Under the pieces are notes generated by a model that had not been told where the DNA came from, searched no databases, and saw nothing but the letters and a program-made list of their open reading frames with translations. From NCBI GenBank assembly GCA_021030915.1, contig JAGEMR010000011.1, positions 62,001-126,000 of the forward strand: 64,000 nucleotides of DNA. The letters run 5' to 3'. Made by a program: the position numbers and the translations under genes. Shown here in pieces: positions 20,961-31,563 of this stretch; within the stretch, counting starts at the first letter, position 1; the number at the start of each line of letters is the position of its first letter. Source of the stretch: Astrothelium macrocarpum (lineage: Eukaryota > Ascomycota > Dothideomycetes > Trypetheliales > Trypetheliaceae).

Positions 20961-22350
20961 CTACATGTAAGGCTGAAAGTAAGGAGGGTAGTATGCATCT
21001 TCAAAAAACCGACCGCAAAATGGTTCTTCCTCATTGGCAGACGCGTCATTTGACTGGGGGATTCCCGGATCCTCCTGCGGCAGAAAATTGATCCCTCCTC
21101 CAAACGAGTCGCCATAATATGACGCCTCTGGATTCATTAGGGCCTGATCCCACTGGGGGTCCCCCGAACTCATCAGCTCCCCAAAATTGGGAGCCTCTCC
21201 AGCTTGCTGGATTCCAAAATCCAGCTGCCCTTCTGGGGGCTGGAGATTCCACTGGGGATCTCCCAATTCCCCCGACGTCCCAAAAAGGGCCGGGTCCAAT
21301 TCCTCCAAGGGCTCTGGGAGCCCAAGATCCAGCTGCAAATTGAGAGGGTTTGGACTCCCCCTTTTGCTGGTGGAGAAACCCCCATGAGGCTTTGGGAGAC
21401 TGGTGGGAGCTGGTGGTTGTTTGAGTTCCTCGAGCAGTTTATCAATGCTGAATTCGTTCAAGGGCTCCCCATCCTCTTCATTGGTAGGTCCAGGGGGTAA
21501 CTCCGGAGAGGACTCGGGCCTGCTAGCATTTTCATCGATTGGAGTATCGGGGTCGCTGATTTTGTAAGCAAACCAGCTCTCTATCCAACGGGCCGGTTGT
21601 TGGAGGAGACTGCGCAAGGCTCGCCCCAAAGATCGTGCGTCGTGAATTGCGTCGTCACCTGGCAACAAACTGGTCAAGAAAGCATGCTGTCCATCACGAA
21701 ATTCGGAATTGCGCACGGTGAGGACGCGCACAAAGTAATCCCAGTCGGGATCGACGGCATTCGTAAGCCACATGGGGTAGAAATTCATGACAAGTTTCTG
21801 TTGGCCAACGTGTATTTCGGCGTAACGGTTGCAAAGCTTTTTGCGCTCTTCACGTTGCAAAGGTTGCAATACCGTACCATCTGGTAGCGTAACTGGCGAC
21901 TCAGGATCCTGGCTGCATTAGTGGATATTTCATTAGAGATACATGGAGAAATGAAACTACCTTGATTGTGTTGAAAGGGGCGTCCTCTCCCCATGGGAGC
22001 TCTCCTCTATCCTCGTCGTTGTTGCAAAAAACTCCATGGTGGTGTTGTCGCTCATGGTCCTTTACAAGGTATTCGCGCGCAAAGATTTGGCCACATTCTG
22101 TATACATACACGAATGTTGGGCGCTGTATAGGTGGCATCGTTCAATGTGACGGGTGCGAGAACGGTTCGCGCCATGGCGGGCAGGGCATAAGTCGCAAAG
22201 ATAGGGCTTCAGGCGAAGATGAGTCTCCATATGCTGTGTGAGATCGCTTTTACGTCCCTCCCATTCCTTTTTGCATTTCTTGCACTTGAGCTTCCGGGTG
22301 CCTGTTGGCTTGGTTCCGGTGGATTTGGACTGTTCCTTTGTTTTTGCCAT
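20961..22350 (-). CDS. C2H2 zinc-finger protein
   Basis: Exons 21961-22350 and 20961-21908 around a 52-nt intron give about 445 aa. Residues ~20-105 contain three C2H2-type fingers, starting CKKCKKEWEGRKSDLTQHMETH, CDLCPARHGANRSRTRHIERCH and CMYTECGQIFAREYLVKDHE. A lysine-rich leader may be a nuclear signal. After a structured segment (MNFYPMWLTNAVDPDWDYFV) the C-terminal half is Pro/Gly/Asp-rich, with a repeated GDPQW motif. Likely a DNA-binding regulator; target unknown. The acceptor was chosen as CAGCCAG because the nearer CAG would bring in a stop after two codons. Confidence 0.82.
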
Positions 22351-22563
22351 TGTGTTTGACTTGATATTGAGTGAGGTGATGAGTAGGGTCGCGAAGATGA
22401 TGAGCTCCAAGTAAATTCGAAATCCGGTGATCGAGGAACGAATCGACTGTGCGAGTCTGCTGGGCTGAGAGATTGATCGGACCGAGATGCCGGTAATATG
22501 GAGAAGTAAATGATATGATGAGCTTGGTCAAATGAAGAGACTGACTGGAAGGGAAATTTGGTT

Positions 22564-22773
22564 GTATCGCCAGCGATACAGGCCAAATTGGCGGCACGAT
22601 GGTATGAAGGGACTGACTGGATAGTGGACTCGCTGGTCGAAAAAAGAGAATGATGGAATCGAGAGACGGGCTTGGCAGCGGACTTGACAGTATCGCCAGC
22701 GATGCTGATAAAAGGATAGCAAGATCGTGTGAACGGACTGGTACAAAGGAATTGGTTGTATTGCCGGCAATAC
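22564..22773. repeat. three dispersed 16-bp palindromes
   Basis: GTATCGCCAGCGATAC at 22564-22579, GTATCGCCAGCGATGC at 22690-22705 and GTATTGCCGGCAATAC at 22758-22773. The first and third are perfect inverted repeats. The third differs from the first by C-to-T in one arm and G-to-A in the other, so pairing is kept. Confidence 0.7.
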
Positions 22774-23284
22774 GCACAATGTGTAGATAATGATTGATTC
22801 CGGAGACTGGCACGGTGATGGCAATAATGCTGAGCAGAGACAGGCCAAGAGAGTGAAGCAATTGTAAGGAAGGACTGATCAAGAGAATGAAGTAATCGTA
22901 AAGAGGGACTAGTTGTATGAAGAAGAGAGAACGGCGTAGGAAGAAACCAGGTCGGCTTGTACAGCTAGATGCTACTGAAGGCATGATGTTCGAAGACGGA
23001 GGCGCTGCATTCTGACATTATTGTGCGAACAATAGGATGGGGTGAGAGTGATGCATGAGCGAATTCTTGAATCGAGCGGCAGAGCTGCTGAGAACTCTTC
23101 TTTCACACTTTCCTGATGGGATCTTGACTGTCATTGGCTGAAGATGGGAAGCAAGTGGATGGCAGCTCAAGCTTCTGATACAGACCGAACATGAATCACA
23201 GGTCGTCACAATAGCGACTGAAATCGTGTTGACAATAGAAGTTGTGAGGTGTGACTAGTTTGACTGCCCATAGCCAAAGAGGAC

Positions 23285-23422
23285 CTGAACTTGTGTTTCA
23301 AAAAGGGGAACCTCGACTACTAACGATAAAGAGAACTTAAACTCGTGTTTCAAATGAGAGCAACTTGACTATTAACGGTTGAAGCGAATCTGAGTTCATG
23401 TTTCGAGTGAGAGTACCTTGAC
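23285..23422. repeat. imperfect ~52-bp tandem repeat, three copies
   Basis: Copies are anchored on TTGTGTTTCA (23291), TCGTGTTTCA (23343) and TCATGTTTCG (23396), spaced 52 and 53 bp. Each is followed by a purine-rich GAGnG stretch and a CTTGAC/CTCGAC motif. Diverged, non-coding. Confidence 0.65.
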
Positions 23423-24387
23423 AAAGAAAATGCTATGATGTGAACACTTGAATGAGTTTGACGTAGTGATTCCCAGTGAGACAGAGCTGACTTGAATTGG
23501 TAGAGAGGTAAGATACTCGAGCATTTACCTTATTGTAGGCACAAACGCTTCATCGCATGTTCTGTGCCCAAGCCGACTCGACTTTCACATTGATACTGAA
23601 CACGGTACCTGGTTCGCAGTCGGATGAACCTGAGACCAGAGCTAACCATGGTCATGATTGTAGCGGAGTTTTCCTTCATACCAAAAGTCCTTGAGCAAAA
23701 CTCATCGCTTTAATTCTAGCCTCGGAAAGAGTCATATATTTTCCGTATTGGTTACTGTATTCCCGTCATGAGTACGTGATGACGCAAGGTGTGAGATCTG
23801 GCACAATGGCAAAAAGTCGAGCATTCCACCTCATTGTGATGATAGGCGAGAGCTTGAAGCTACTAATAATAAAATAAGCCCCTTCAATTGGCCGCTCAGA
23901 ACAGCGAAGGATCGTGAAAGCTCGGACCATGAAAGCTGTATGACACATGTCGATCGGCCACCTACCTTACCCTGCTGTAATCTGTTTGATGATCAAACGC
24001 CTTCCCAGCGCGGCCTCGGCAAAGTTTCTCAGCCTGGCATTCTTTTTTATATTTACTTGAAAAACTTCTCGGCCCTCGCCCAGTCTCATGGTCAAACGAA
24101 CACAACGGTGCGAATTGATGGCACGGTTGATCAATCTCATCTTCGACATTGAGCTGTAGGTTGTGATTTAGGTATTGTCTGTCAAGTAATAAGCTATCAA
24201 GTACTTGCGCCGCTCAATTCCAGCCCTAGAGCAAGGTCAGACTCCTACAATAGACCCCGAGCAAAGCATACCATTATCAATAGCCATCATAAATCCCATG
24301 TGAACCCCCGTAAGTGCCACGCAAACAACCATAGTCACCACACGAGTGCGACTAAGCCACCAATATCCTCGCAACCCACAACCTTGA

Positions 24388-25839
24388 TCAATTTCCGGCC
24401 GTTGCGTTAGGACAGCCAAAATGTTCTTCATGTGTATAATGACAAAGCATTCTCCAAATAAGCACTCTGAAGCCCTGGGTCACAAAATTTCCTGATTCAT
24501 CAAGATGTGTTTGCACGGTTTTATTGACGCAGCCACCGTGAGCAAAGTCGATATCCTTGAGGTCATCAGGAGTTTTGAAGAACATGAACTTGCGTTGATC
24601 CAGACCTTTGAAATGGGTGGGCAGGTTCTTGTACCAGTACGAGTTGTCTGTACGTGAGACGTTGCGCATCAGGATGCATTGGACTTGCTCAGGATGCTCG
24701 CTTAGCATTGCTGGGTAGTGTTTCATAAGATCTCTGTGACGAGTTGATTAAAATCGAAGAAGCAGTGGAGAAGGCTCCATGTACTAACCGATTAGCATTG
24801 TCTCCAACCAGTATAAATTTCCTTGTTGGGTATGTCTGGAAAATCCGATCTAGGAGATATCGACGCCCATGAAATAGAGATTTGGTATTGCCAAGATCCA
24901 TTGGAAGGGTGTCAAGGCTTCCATCGGGATAGAATCGTTGGAGGAACTGGTGATATTTGCGGGATAGAAACTCTGGTGGGATAGACAAGTAATGGAAATG
25001 AACTCCGGGAATCTCTGCGGCCATATCCTGATACATATCTGCTGATAATAAGCGATGCACGGTTTACACCAATAGTTCTGGAGTGAAGAGTACTTACCAG
25101 GCATGTTCCTCCATGGGGTGAATTCCTGTGAGATTGTGCCCACAAGTAGATGCTTCCATCTCCAGATTTGAGACTCTCGGAGGATGTCGTCCACATCACT
25201 GACAACCGTTATTCCATTTGGAGGGACGAGAAAGCCTGTTGAGTTGGCCTCTTGTGCACCAGCAACTCCTAGTGTAACCCGCTGTATCGGCACAGCAGTT
25301 TCATTGCCCAGTCGGAGCTCGTCCATATCGTCAAGTGGAAGCCAAGAATCAAAATCACCGGTGTTGATAACAGCTGGCAGCGGTATGGTGCGATGTTGTC
25401 CTGTACTCCCTCTTACGTCCATGGAGAACCGCTAGCCCTCATCGACTGGGAGAGTCAGTACCTCGCCTGTCATGTTGCGTGCCAAAGCCCGCTCCTGCGG
25501 TTGTAGGCTGTGTATTTTCTTGGCAAAGACCATGATAAACCTGGCCCACATATCAAGTGTCTGATTATTCGGCGGCGGTTGGTGAAATATATTTCCATGA
25601 ACGTGCAATTGCCATCCTTCCTCTGTCCACTTTCCATAGCTCGGTAGATTGAGTGCTCTGACAGGTAGGCCCCTGACTTCCTTGATCTTAAGACGATGAA
25701 TGTCGCGCACAACAGCATGCATGAGACCGACAATGGGACGGGTAATCCCGCCCAACAGTCTGTCTCCGTAATGATGTGAGTCAAATACTGGCGCCGATGC
25801 CACCAGCCAGGGAAGAACCAATGGAAGTATCCAATGCAT
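24388..25839 (-). pseudogene. DUF2183 (App1-type phosphatidate phosphatase-like) gene with an in-frame stop
   Basis: Coding blocks 25098-25839, 24789-25041 and 24388-24733, with introns of 56 and 55 nt (GTAAGT, GTTAGT donors). The protein starts with a hydrophobic leader (MHWILPLVLPWLVASA), likely a signal peptide. The catalytic domain holds VVSDVDDILRES (D-x-D-D phosphatase motif), HYLSIPPEFL, FILVGDNANRDLMKHYPAML and a C-terminal GCVNKTVQTHL region. The frame is broken by one TAG at 25432-25434, between LTLPVDEG and RFSMDV. Sequence on both sides is intact and in the same frame. Possible explanations are a nonsense allele, stop readthrough, a base error, or a tiny cryptic intron. Without the stop the product would be about 446 aa. 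Confidence 0.75.
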
Positions 25840-26134
25840 AGCCTGGATGATTTGGTATTGGTAAACGAGCGTACGGCTTCGAAGGTAAGTAGAATTGGTA
25901 GAGCTGTGGTAAGGGGATGAAATGGTAAATAGAATGCTCTTAGCAAGGTGAAAGAGTATCATGATTAAGTCTTTCTGTCGATGCACCTGCTCGAGCTTCC
26001 GCTGCAGCTTCCACTGCAGTTGCCGTATTTACTCAATGGGCGTTCTTGCCTCCCTGTACCAGTCAAGGGCGTACGCCATACCACTTGCGCAATTGCTAGT
26101 ATCAAGAAGCTTGCTGCTAGCTTGAAACCTTTTG

Positions 26135-27408
26135 TCAAGTTGCGTTTTGAGATTCATCTGTATTCGGCTGGAGTGGAGTAGAACTATTATTCCCACTACT
26201 TGTGGCCTTTGGAGGTGGAGGTATCGATCCGTTGTTAGATTGCGAGGATTGCCGCCCTTCCAGCTCTTGACTTTTTGCTTCCCCTTCCTTGAAATAGTCG
26301 TCCATGCTTAGCGCAGCACTTTGTTGAGCCCGACCTTTCCTGCCAGACTTCTGATGGGGTTTCTGTGTTGATACTTGTCCTGTGAGCGGTGGAGAAGGAT
26401 CGTTGTACTGCCCGTCCGCAGGAACCAGAAAATTGGATTTCTGCTCTGATGACATTGTATTCGAGGGAGTGAATATATTGGTTTCTTGGACAGTAGAGCT
26501 CGACCGGCCATCTTCATTACTGAGACGTGCAGTCTCAAATATTGTCTCTCCTGGTGCATTTGGTGGCTCAGTCAATGGTGCAGGAATGCGATGTAGAGCA
26601 CCAAAGCCGAGAACACACCCCAAGAGACCGTTTCCGCCCCAACCACGAGATGGGGTGATAGTTACAGGACGAAGTACATCATATTCATGATTGTATACGT
26701 AGAGCCGTAACGGTCGATCCACGAACTGTCGCCACAAGTCAGCTCCATATAGAAAAGTGATTGCTTCATCGTAGCATTATCTACCTCTTCAATAAGCTCG
26801 CCCAGACCAGACTCGCCCTTTACAGTGCCCTCTGGACTGCCAATTACATAATCGCCGTATGGAAGCAGACCGCCGAGATCAGCTGGTGAGTTTGGCGCGA
26901 CATCAAGGATGTGCCAAACATCTTCCGTTGCGGTAAGCGGGGTCCAGTGTAGGGCGAGCCCTAGGTTCGGGGAAGACGAAGGGATAGAAGCGTAGACTTC
27001 ACGAATCCGTTGCCCCTGCAATATAAACATGTTAGCCATCACCAAGGGTGGTTTTCGTAGTCGCTGATTGGCCCAATGCACATACCTTTGCGCTATAGAC
27101 GCCTAAACTGATGGTTGATCCAGCGCAATTCCGAACTTCCGTTGCAAATAGGTCTGGATCCGGATTGTCCTGAGCCCGAAGTGTGAGTAAAGATGGGGAG
27201 GATGAAATGTACAGGTCACATCACATACAATTGTTCGACCATTGATACCAATAATGAAGTCGAACCACGGCTCAATGGCTAATTCCTGATTGGTGTTTTT
27301 GAGAACATGGAAGCCGGCAGCGTCTCGCGTAGCAGAAGAGGGTTGGACTTGGGGATCCGAATCGAGACGAGAGATAAAGCGGTTTAGAGCTCCAAACATG
27401 CTCGACAT
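26135..27408 (-). CDS. GRH1: Golgi reassembly stacking protein (GRASP)
   Basis: Four exons (27229-27408, 27086-27169, 26785-27015, 26135-26725) give about 361 aa. The two GRASP PDZ modules are clear: MFGALNRFISRL...GFHVLKNTNQELAIEPWFDFIIGINGR, then RIREVYASIPSS, LGLALHWTPL, and WGGNGLLGCVLGFGALHRIP. The C-terminal ~150 residues are Ser/Pro/Gln-rich and probably disordered. The family organises Golgi/ER-exit membranes and supports unconventional secretion, with COPII or Bug1-type partners. The N-terminal glycine for myristoylation is absent, as in the yeast protein. The start is MSSMFGAL at 27408, or the next ATG three codons on. Confidence 0.93.
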
Positions 27409-28419
27409 GGGGTACACGGGTAGCAGGTTCTCGAGAGGGCTGGTGGAAATGTTTGGAGTAGATTGATTTGCGGAAGAGAGCTTGGCCGATGCAGGAGACG
27501 AGACGAGACGACGAAATGGAGATGGGCGCACCGACATCTGTGACAGACGCTGCTGGAGCCTCACCACCACCTCCTGCTCCCTGCACTTCACTTGGCGCCA
27601 CATTCTTCTCGACTTCCAATCTACCGTCGCTACGACATGCACTCGCTTACTCTTTGCGACATCCTTCCCCGATCTAGTGCTACACGTCAAACCTCCGTTG
27701 ACCCGATATTTGTTCGACGAGTAGACTTGGCGATTCGCCGCCGCAAACTTCTCGTTCCGGTGATGCCTAAATGAGCATGTTGGGTATGTGCAGGGGCGCT
27801 GGTGAGGTTACTCGGGACACGGAGAAGGGGACTTTGATCGATACTTCTGAATAAACCCCCATAGACATTTCGAAAAGGGCAAATGGATTATGAGAGTCTG
27901 CGTCTATCCATCTCTTTTAGTTGAAGGGCAATGCTTACACGAGTTCACTTCACGGCTTTATGGGATGGTGGCTTGAGTTGTTTCTTAGTCTTCGATCTCG
28001 TTTAAGCCAAAACGTAAACTAAGAACGAGAGAACTCGGTAGAAACTGTTGTGGGTTTTGCGTTTTTTCTTCTTACAGGTACCGTTCCATCACGAGTTCTC
28101 AGCAGTCATCTGTTCGTTTCGCCAATCGCCAAGACTCTTCACTGTCTCCTAGACCTAACCATAGTCCCAAGGAGAAGAACCTCTTTAGAGTGCCTTCCGA
28201 GCGTGGGCTTCAAAACTATAAAGGGTGGTAGGTTTTCTCCGTATCTTGGCTTTTGCCCTCAGGCTGCTCTATCATCCTCTTCTGTCTTGCCTGTTCGAGT
28301 TGTTTGCTTTCCATCTGGCTGGTCCATTCTTTTTGTTGCTCTAAACGTTGTCTCAGAAATTTGGTCTTCTAAATCACAGCTACTGGAATAGCTTTCTCAC
28401 TACCAGCTCTATTACCGTC
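27409..28419. promoter_or_regulatory. 1-kb divergent intergenic region
   Basis: Lies between the starts of GRH1 (minus) and the cupredoxin gene (plus) and must hold both promoters. No gene or repeat of note was seen. Confidence 0.45.
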
Positions 28420-29421
28420 ATGCATTTCTCTACTATCGCTAATGCTTTTGCCCTCGGGCTTGTTGCTTCGACTCATATGGTGGATGCCAGAGATACTTTT
28501 GCGGATAAAGCTGGCTTGATCAGACGCTACATCGTATGCAATGCCCAAATGTTGTTTCCACACCGTGAATGCCTTACTGACACGTTTTAGGGTGGACATG
28601 CCAACCTTGCGGCATCCTCAGTTGAAGCAAAACACGAAGTTTCCACGTTAATTGAACGTGGGCCGGAACCACAGAATTTCAACTTCAATGCCAACTCCAC
28701 TAGTAATAGCGGGTCTTCTTCAAGCAGCAATAACAATGGCAACAATAACGGCAATAATAACAACAATAACGGTAATAGCAACGGTGCAAATGCTGGCAAT
28801 AACAACGGAGTAGCGGCCACTATCAACGTTGGTCAGAATGGCTTGGCTTTTACTCCGCCCTCTGTTAACGTCCCGGCTGGATCCAAGGTTCAGTTCAACT
28901 TTTACCCAGCCAACCACTCCGTGGTTCAGGGTAACGTCAACACCCCTTGCGCTACTGCTGGCAATGGGTTTTTTAGTGGTTTCATTGCCTCAAATCAGGG
29001 CAATCAAGGCCAACAGAGCTTCACTGTTCAAGTTCCAGACAACCAACCAATGTATTTCTACTGCTCAGTCCCAGGTCATTGCCAGGCTGGCATGGCTGGT
29101 GTTATCAACCCCCCAAATTCTGGATCTGGTACGGTTTCTCAGTTTATTGCCAATTCTCAGAAGACTAAGCAAAGTGTCAACCCAGCTGCTCAGCCAGGGC
29201 AAGGTGGCCAGCTCAACGCTCAGAATGTGAACGCTGGTACTCCCGGTCCGGTAACCCCTAGTGGTAGCAATAACGGAAACAGCCAGAACGGCAACACAGG
29301 CAACGGCAACACAGGCAACGGCAATACAGGCAGCAGCAACACAGGCAACGGCGCTCACAGGCATCATCGGCACCAGACTAACAACCGCCGCGACTATGCT
29401 GAGTTTTTCCAGTCCCTGTGA
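28420..29421 (+). CDS. secreted cupredoxin-domain protein
   Basis: Exons 28420-28533 and 28591-29421 around a 57-nt intron give about 314 aa. A signal peptide (MHFSTIANAFALGLVASTHM) leads into an Asn/Ser/Gly-rich spacer with an (NN)n run. A plastocyanin-like domain follows: TINVGQNGLAFTPPSVNV, FNFYPANHSVV, then FYCSVPGHCQAGM. The copper ligands His (NHSV), Cys, His (GHC) and Met are all present. The C-terminus has a Gly-Asn-Thr-rich repeat tail and a His-rich stretch (HRHHRHQ) with no clear GPI signal. Similar fungal proteins are extracellular, some induced at infection structures; role here unknown. Confidence 0.9.
29288..29352 (+). repeat. 15-bp coding minisatellite
   Basis: Tandem AACACAGGCAACGGC-like units inside the cupredoxin gene encode repeated Gly-Asn-Thr-Gly-Asn in its tail. 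Copy number is likely variable between strains. Confidence 0.7.
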
Positions 29422-30085
29422 TTGACATATGATAGCATCAAGAGCTTTGGGCTGCTTTGAGAGCATGGTCTTAGCTACAGGCTGCCACCCAACTTTTGGA
29501 CTTCTGGAATAACAGTACATGTACTTTTACGGCCTCGCACTTGTACGAAGACTCTCTTATGTAGATACGGAATATTATTGGATTCAATTGTTTCTACGAC
29601 TGTAGTAGATATGAAATTGCGTGCTGTGATATGTTCGCTACGAATATTCGCAAAAAATCAACTACTACTAAGGGTTGCAACAAGAAATGTTGTGCACCGT
29701 AAGAAAGACAAGTGGTTATACACCCGTCAGGAAGACCCGCTACATGATTTTCAGCAATGCGAGGCATTCAATCAATGACTGAGAAATAATTTTGAGAGCT
29801 GTACCCACTGCCTTAGTCATTGCCCAAAAAGAATCGTAAACACTAGTTTCTAATTTAGTGTGCAACAGAACAAACGCCACGAAAGTTTCGGCGGCGGACC
29901 CGACCTTGCGCCGTCCCAAACATTAGACTTGGGCCGCCTATTTCGAACTCACGCACGGGCCCCGCTCTGCTGCAAGGAACCCGTCGGAAAAACGCGCCAA
30001 GGGTCTGCGTTCATCCACTTGACACGCGCATTATCATCCAAACACTCCGTCCGTGTGGGTTCCGACCGATCGTCGTTAGCGTCTG
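29422..30085. other. gene-free stretch
   Basis: Separates the cupredoxin and TGS1 genes, both on the plus strand. No gene recognised. Confidence 0.45.
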
Positions 30086-31038
30086 ATGGCCCTGCAGATG
30101 GAGTCAGAGGAAGAAGCGCCACCCGACGGTGTGCATTTCTATGCGAACCAGGAGGAGATGCCGGAGAGGATTCAAAAGTGAGTTATTGACTTAAAAGGTC
30201 GACCTCTGCTAATCATTTGGAAGATATTGGAACCAGCGCTATCAATTGTTCTCGCTATACGATAATGGTATCTGGCTAACGGATGATGCCTGGTTCGGCG
30301 TAACTCCAGAGGTAGTTGCAAGGTAGGTTTTAAGTTTTACACATAGTTTTTGAATGACTTCTCAAAACGTGCTTTCAGTCATATTGCACAAGATGTTGGC
30401 GATACCGTTATAGGTCATAAAACTGTCATCATCGATTGCTTTGCCGGCGCTGGAGGAAATGCTATTGCTTTCGCACTCTCGGGTCGCTGGGATCGGATCT
30501 TCGCCATCGAAAAAGATCCTACAGTTCTTGCTTGCGCAAAGCATAATGCCGCTGTCTATGGAGTTGAGAAGAGGATCTTCTGGATCCAAGGTGACTGCTT
30601 CAAAGAAATCAAGAAGAGGTTTAAGAATGCCGATATGGAGAAAGATGCAGTGATCTTCGCAAGTCCGCCCTGGGGAGGTAAGCAGTCTGTATCGTTTGAT
30701 CAATATGATGCAGAAAGCGAAAATGATTTGGATGAACCAGGCCCCGAATACACCGACGAAGAAGTCTTTGATCTAGACCAGATGGAACCATACTCGCTCG
30801 ATCATCTCCACAAGTCCTTTTCGCAAATCACAAAGGAATTCGTTCTTTTTCTACCCAGAACTTCGGATTTCGATCAGTTGGCAAATTATGCCGGGGAGGA
30901 CACAGCCTTGGATGTCACGCATTACAACATGAATCATCACAGCAAGGTAAGATGGCGGTATCAGAAAAAGACGACCTGACTAATCGCGACGGGATACAGG
31001 GAATCTGTGCATATTTCGGACAGTTCAAATTCGGTTGA
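30086..31038 (+). CDS. TGS1: trimethylguanosine synthase
   Basis: Four exons (30086-30177, 30224-30322, 30379-30946, 31000-31038) give about 265 aa. The S-adenosylmethionine pocket is DCFAGAGGNAIAFA, the acidic strand FAIEKD, and the catalytic motif FASPPWGG. Upstream, YWNQRYQLFSLYDNGIWLTDDAWFGVTPE is the typical Tgs1 cap-binding lead. Splicing out 53 nt near the end yields the family ending HSKGICAYFG in place of a premature tail. The enzyme converts m7G caps of snRNAs and snoRNAs to 2,2,7-trimethylguanosine in the nucleus/nucleolus. Intact. Confidence 0.94.
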
Positions 31039-31563
31039 ATCAGTGCATGGAGAGACCCCCAGTAAGACAGCGTTTAGAATTGCTTTGTAGAAGTCGAATG
31101 GAGATAATTTCCGGGCTAAAGTCGTCTTGCATGCGTAAAGCTGACCCCATGAGCCTATGGGCGTAGTATGTGACCAGAAATAATTTGGTTGCCTTGCTTT
31201 GCTGCTTTGTCTTCTTGTAAAATGCGGAATGTAAAATGCGGAATGCAAGGGAGTTGGATGCGGGCGGGAAAGCCGCCGCCGACTCTCCGCGGCCTCGTCA
31301 CTGTTTAAGAAAGTCAAGAGCTTGAGTACTTTACTCACACACCTCCACCGCTCTCCCGCAGCTCACCTCAACCCCGTTTCCCTCACGCCCTCTCTTGACG
31401 TGGCAATGACGTTTGACCGGATCGATGTGGGTCAATGAACCCGTCGTCTACTAACCTGGCTTTTATTCCTACCATCACACCTCCACTTACCTCTTCTCGA
31501 ACTTCCTCCGAGCAGTTTCGAGAACTTCTGGAAGCTTGACCAGCGAACAGATAACCTGCCACC

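Larger units (their letters stand above)
22351..24387. other. 2-kb gene-free region with degenerate repeats
   Basis: No credible gene. Long minus-strand frames at 22250-22984 are hydrophobic but run through the start of the zinc-finger gene and lack homology. The region carries hairpin-forming and tandem repeats listed separately. It probably includes the 5' leader of the zinc-finger gene. Confidence 0.5.

Noticed and set aside
22250..22984. 244-codon hydrophobic minus-strand frame
   Set aside because: Overlaps the zinc-finger exon in another frame and has no domain or splice context.
29270..29360. Possible CRISPR-like array
   Set aside because: Short in-frame 15-bp coding minisatellite in a eukaryotic gene; no spacers.
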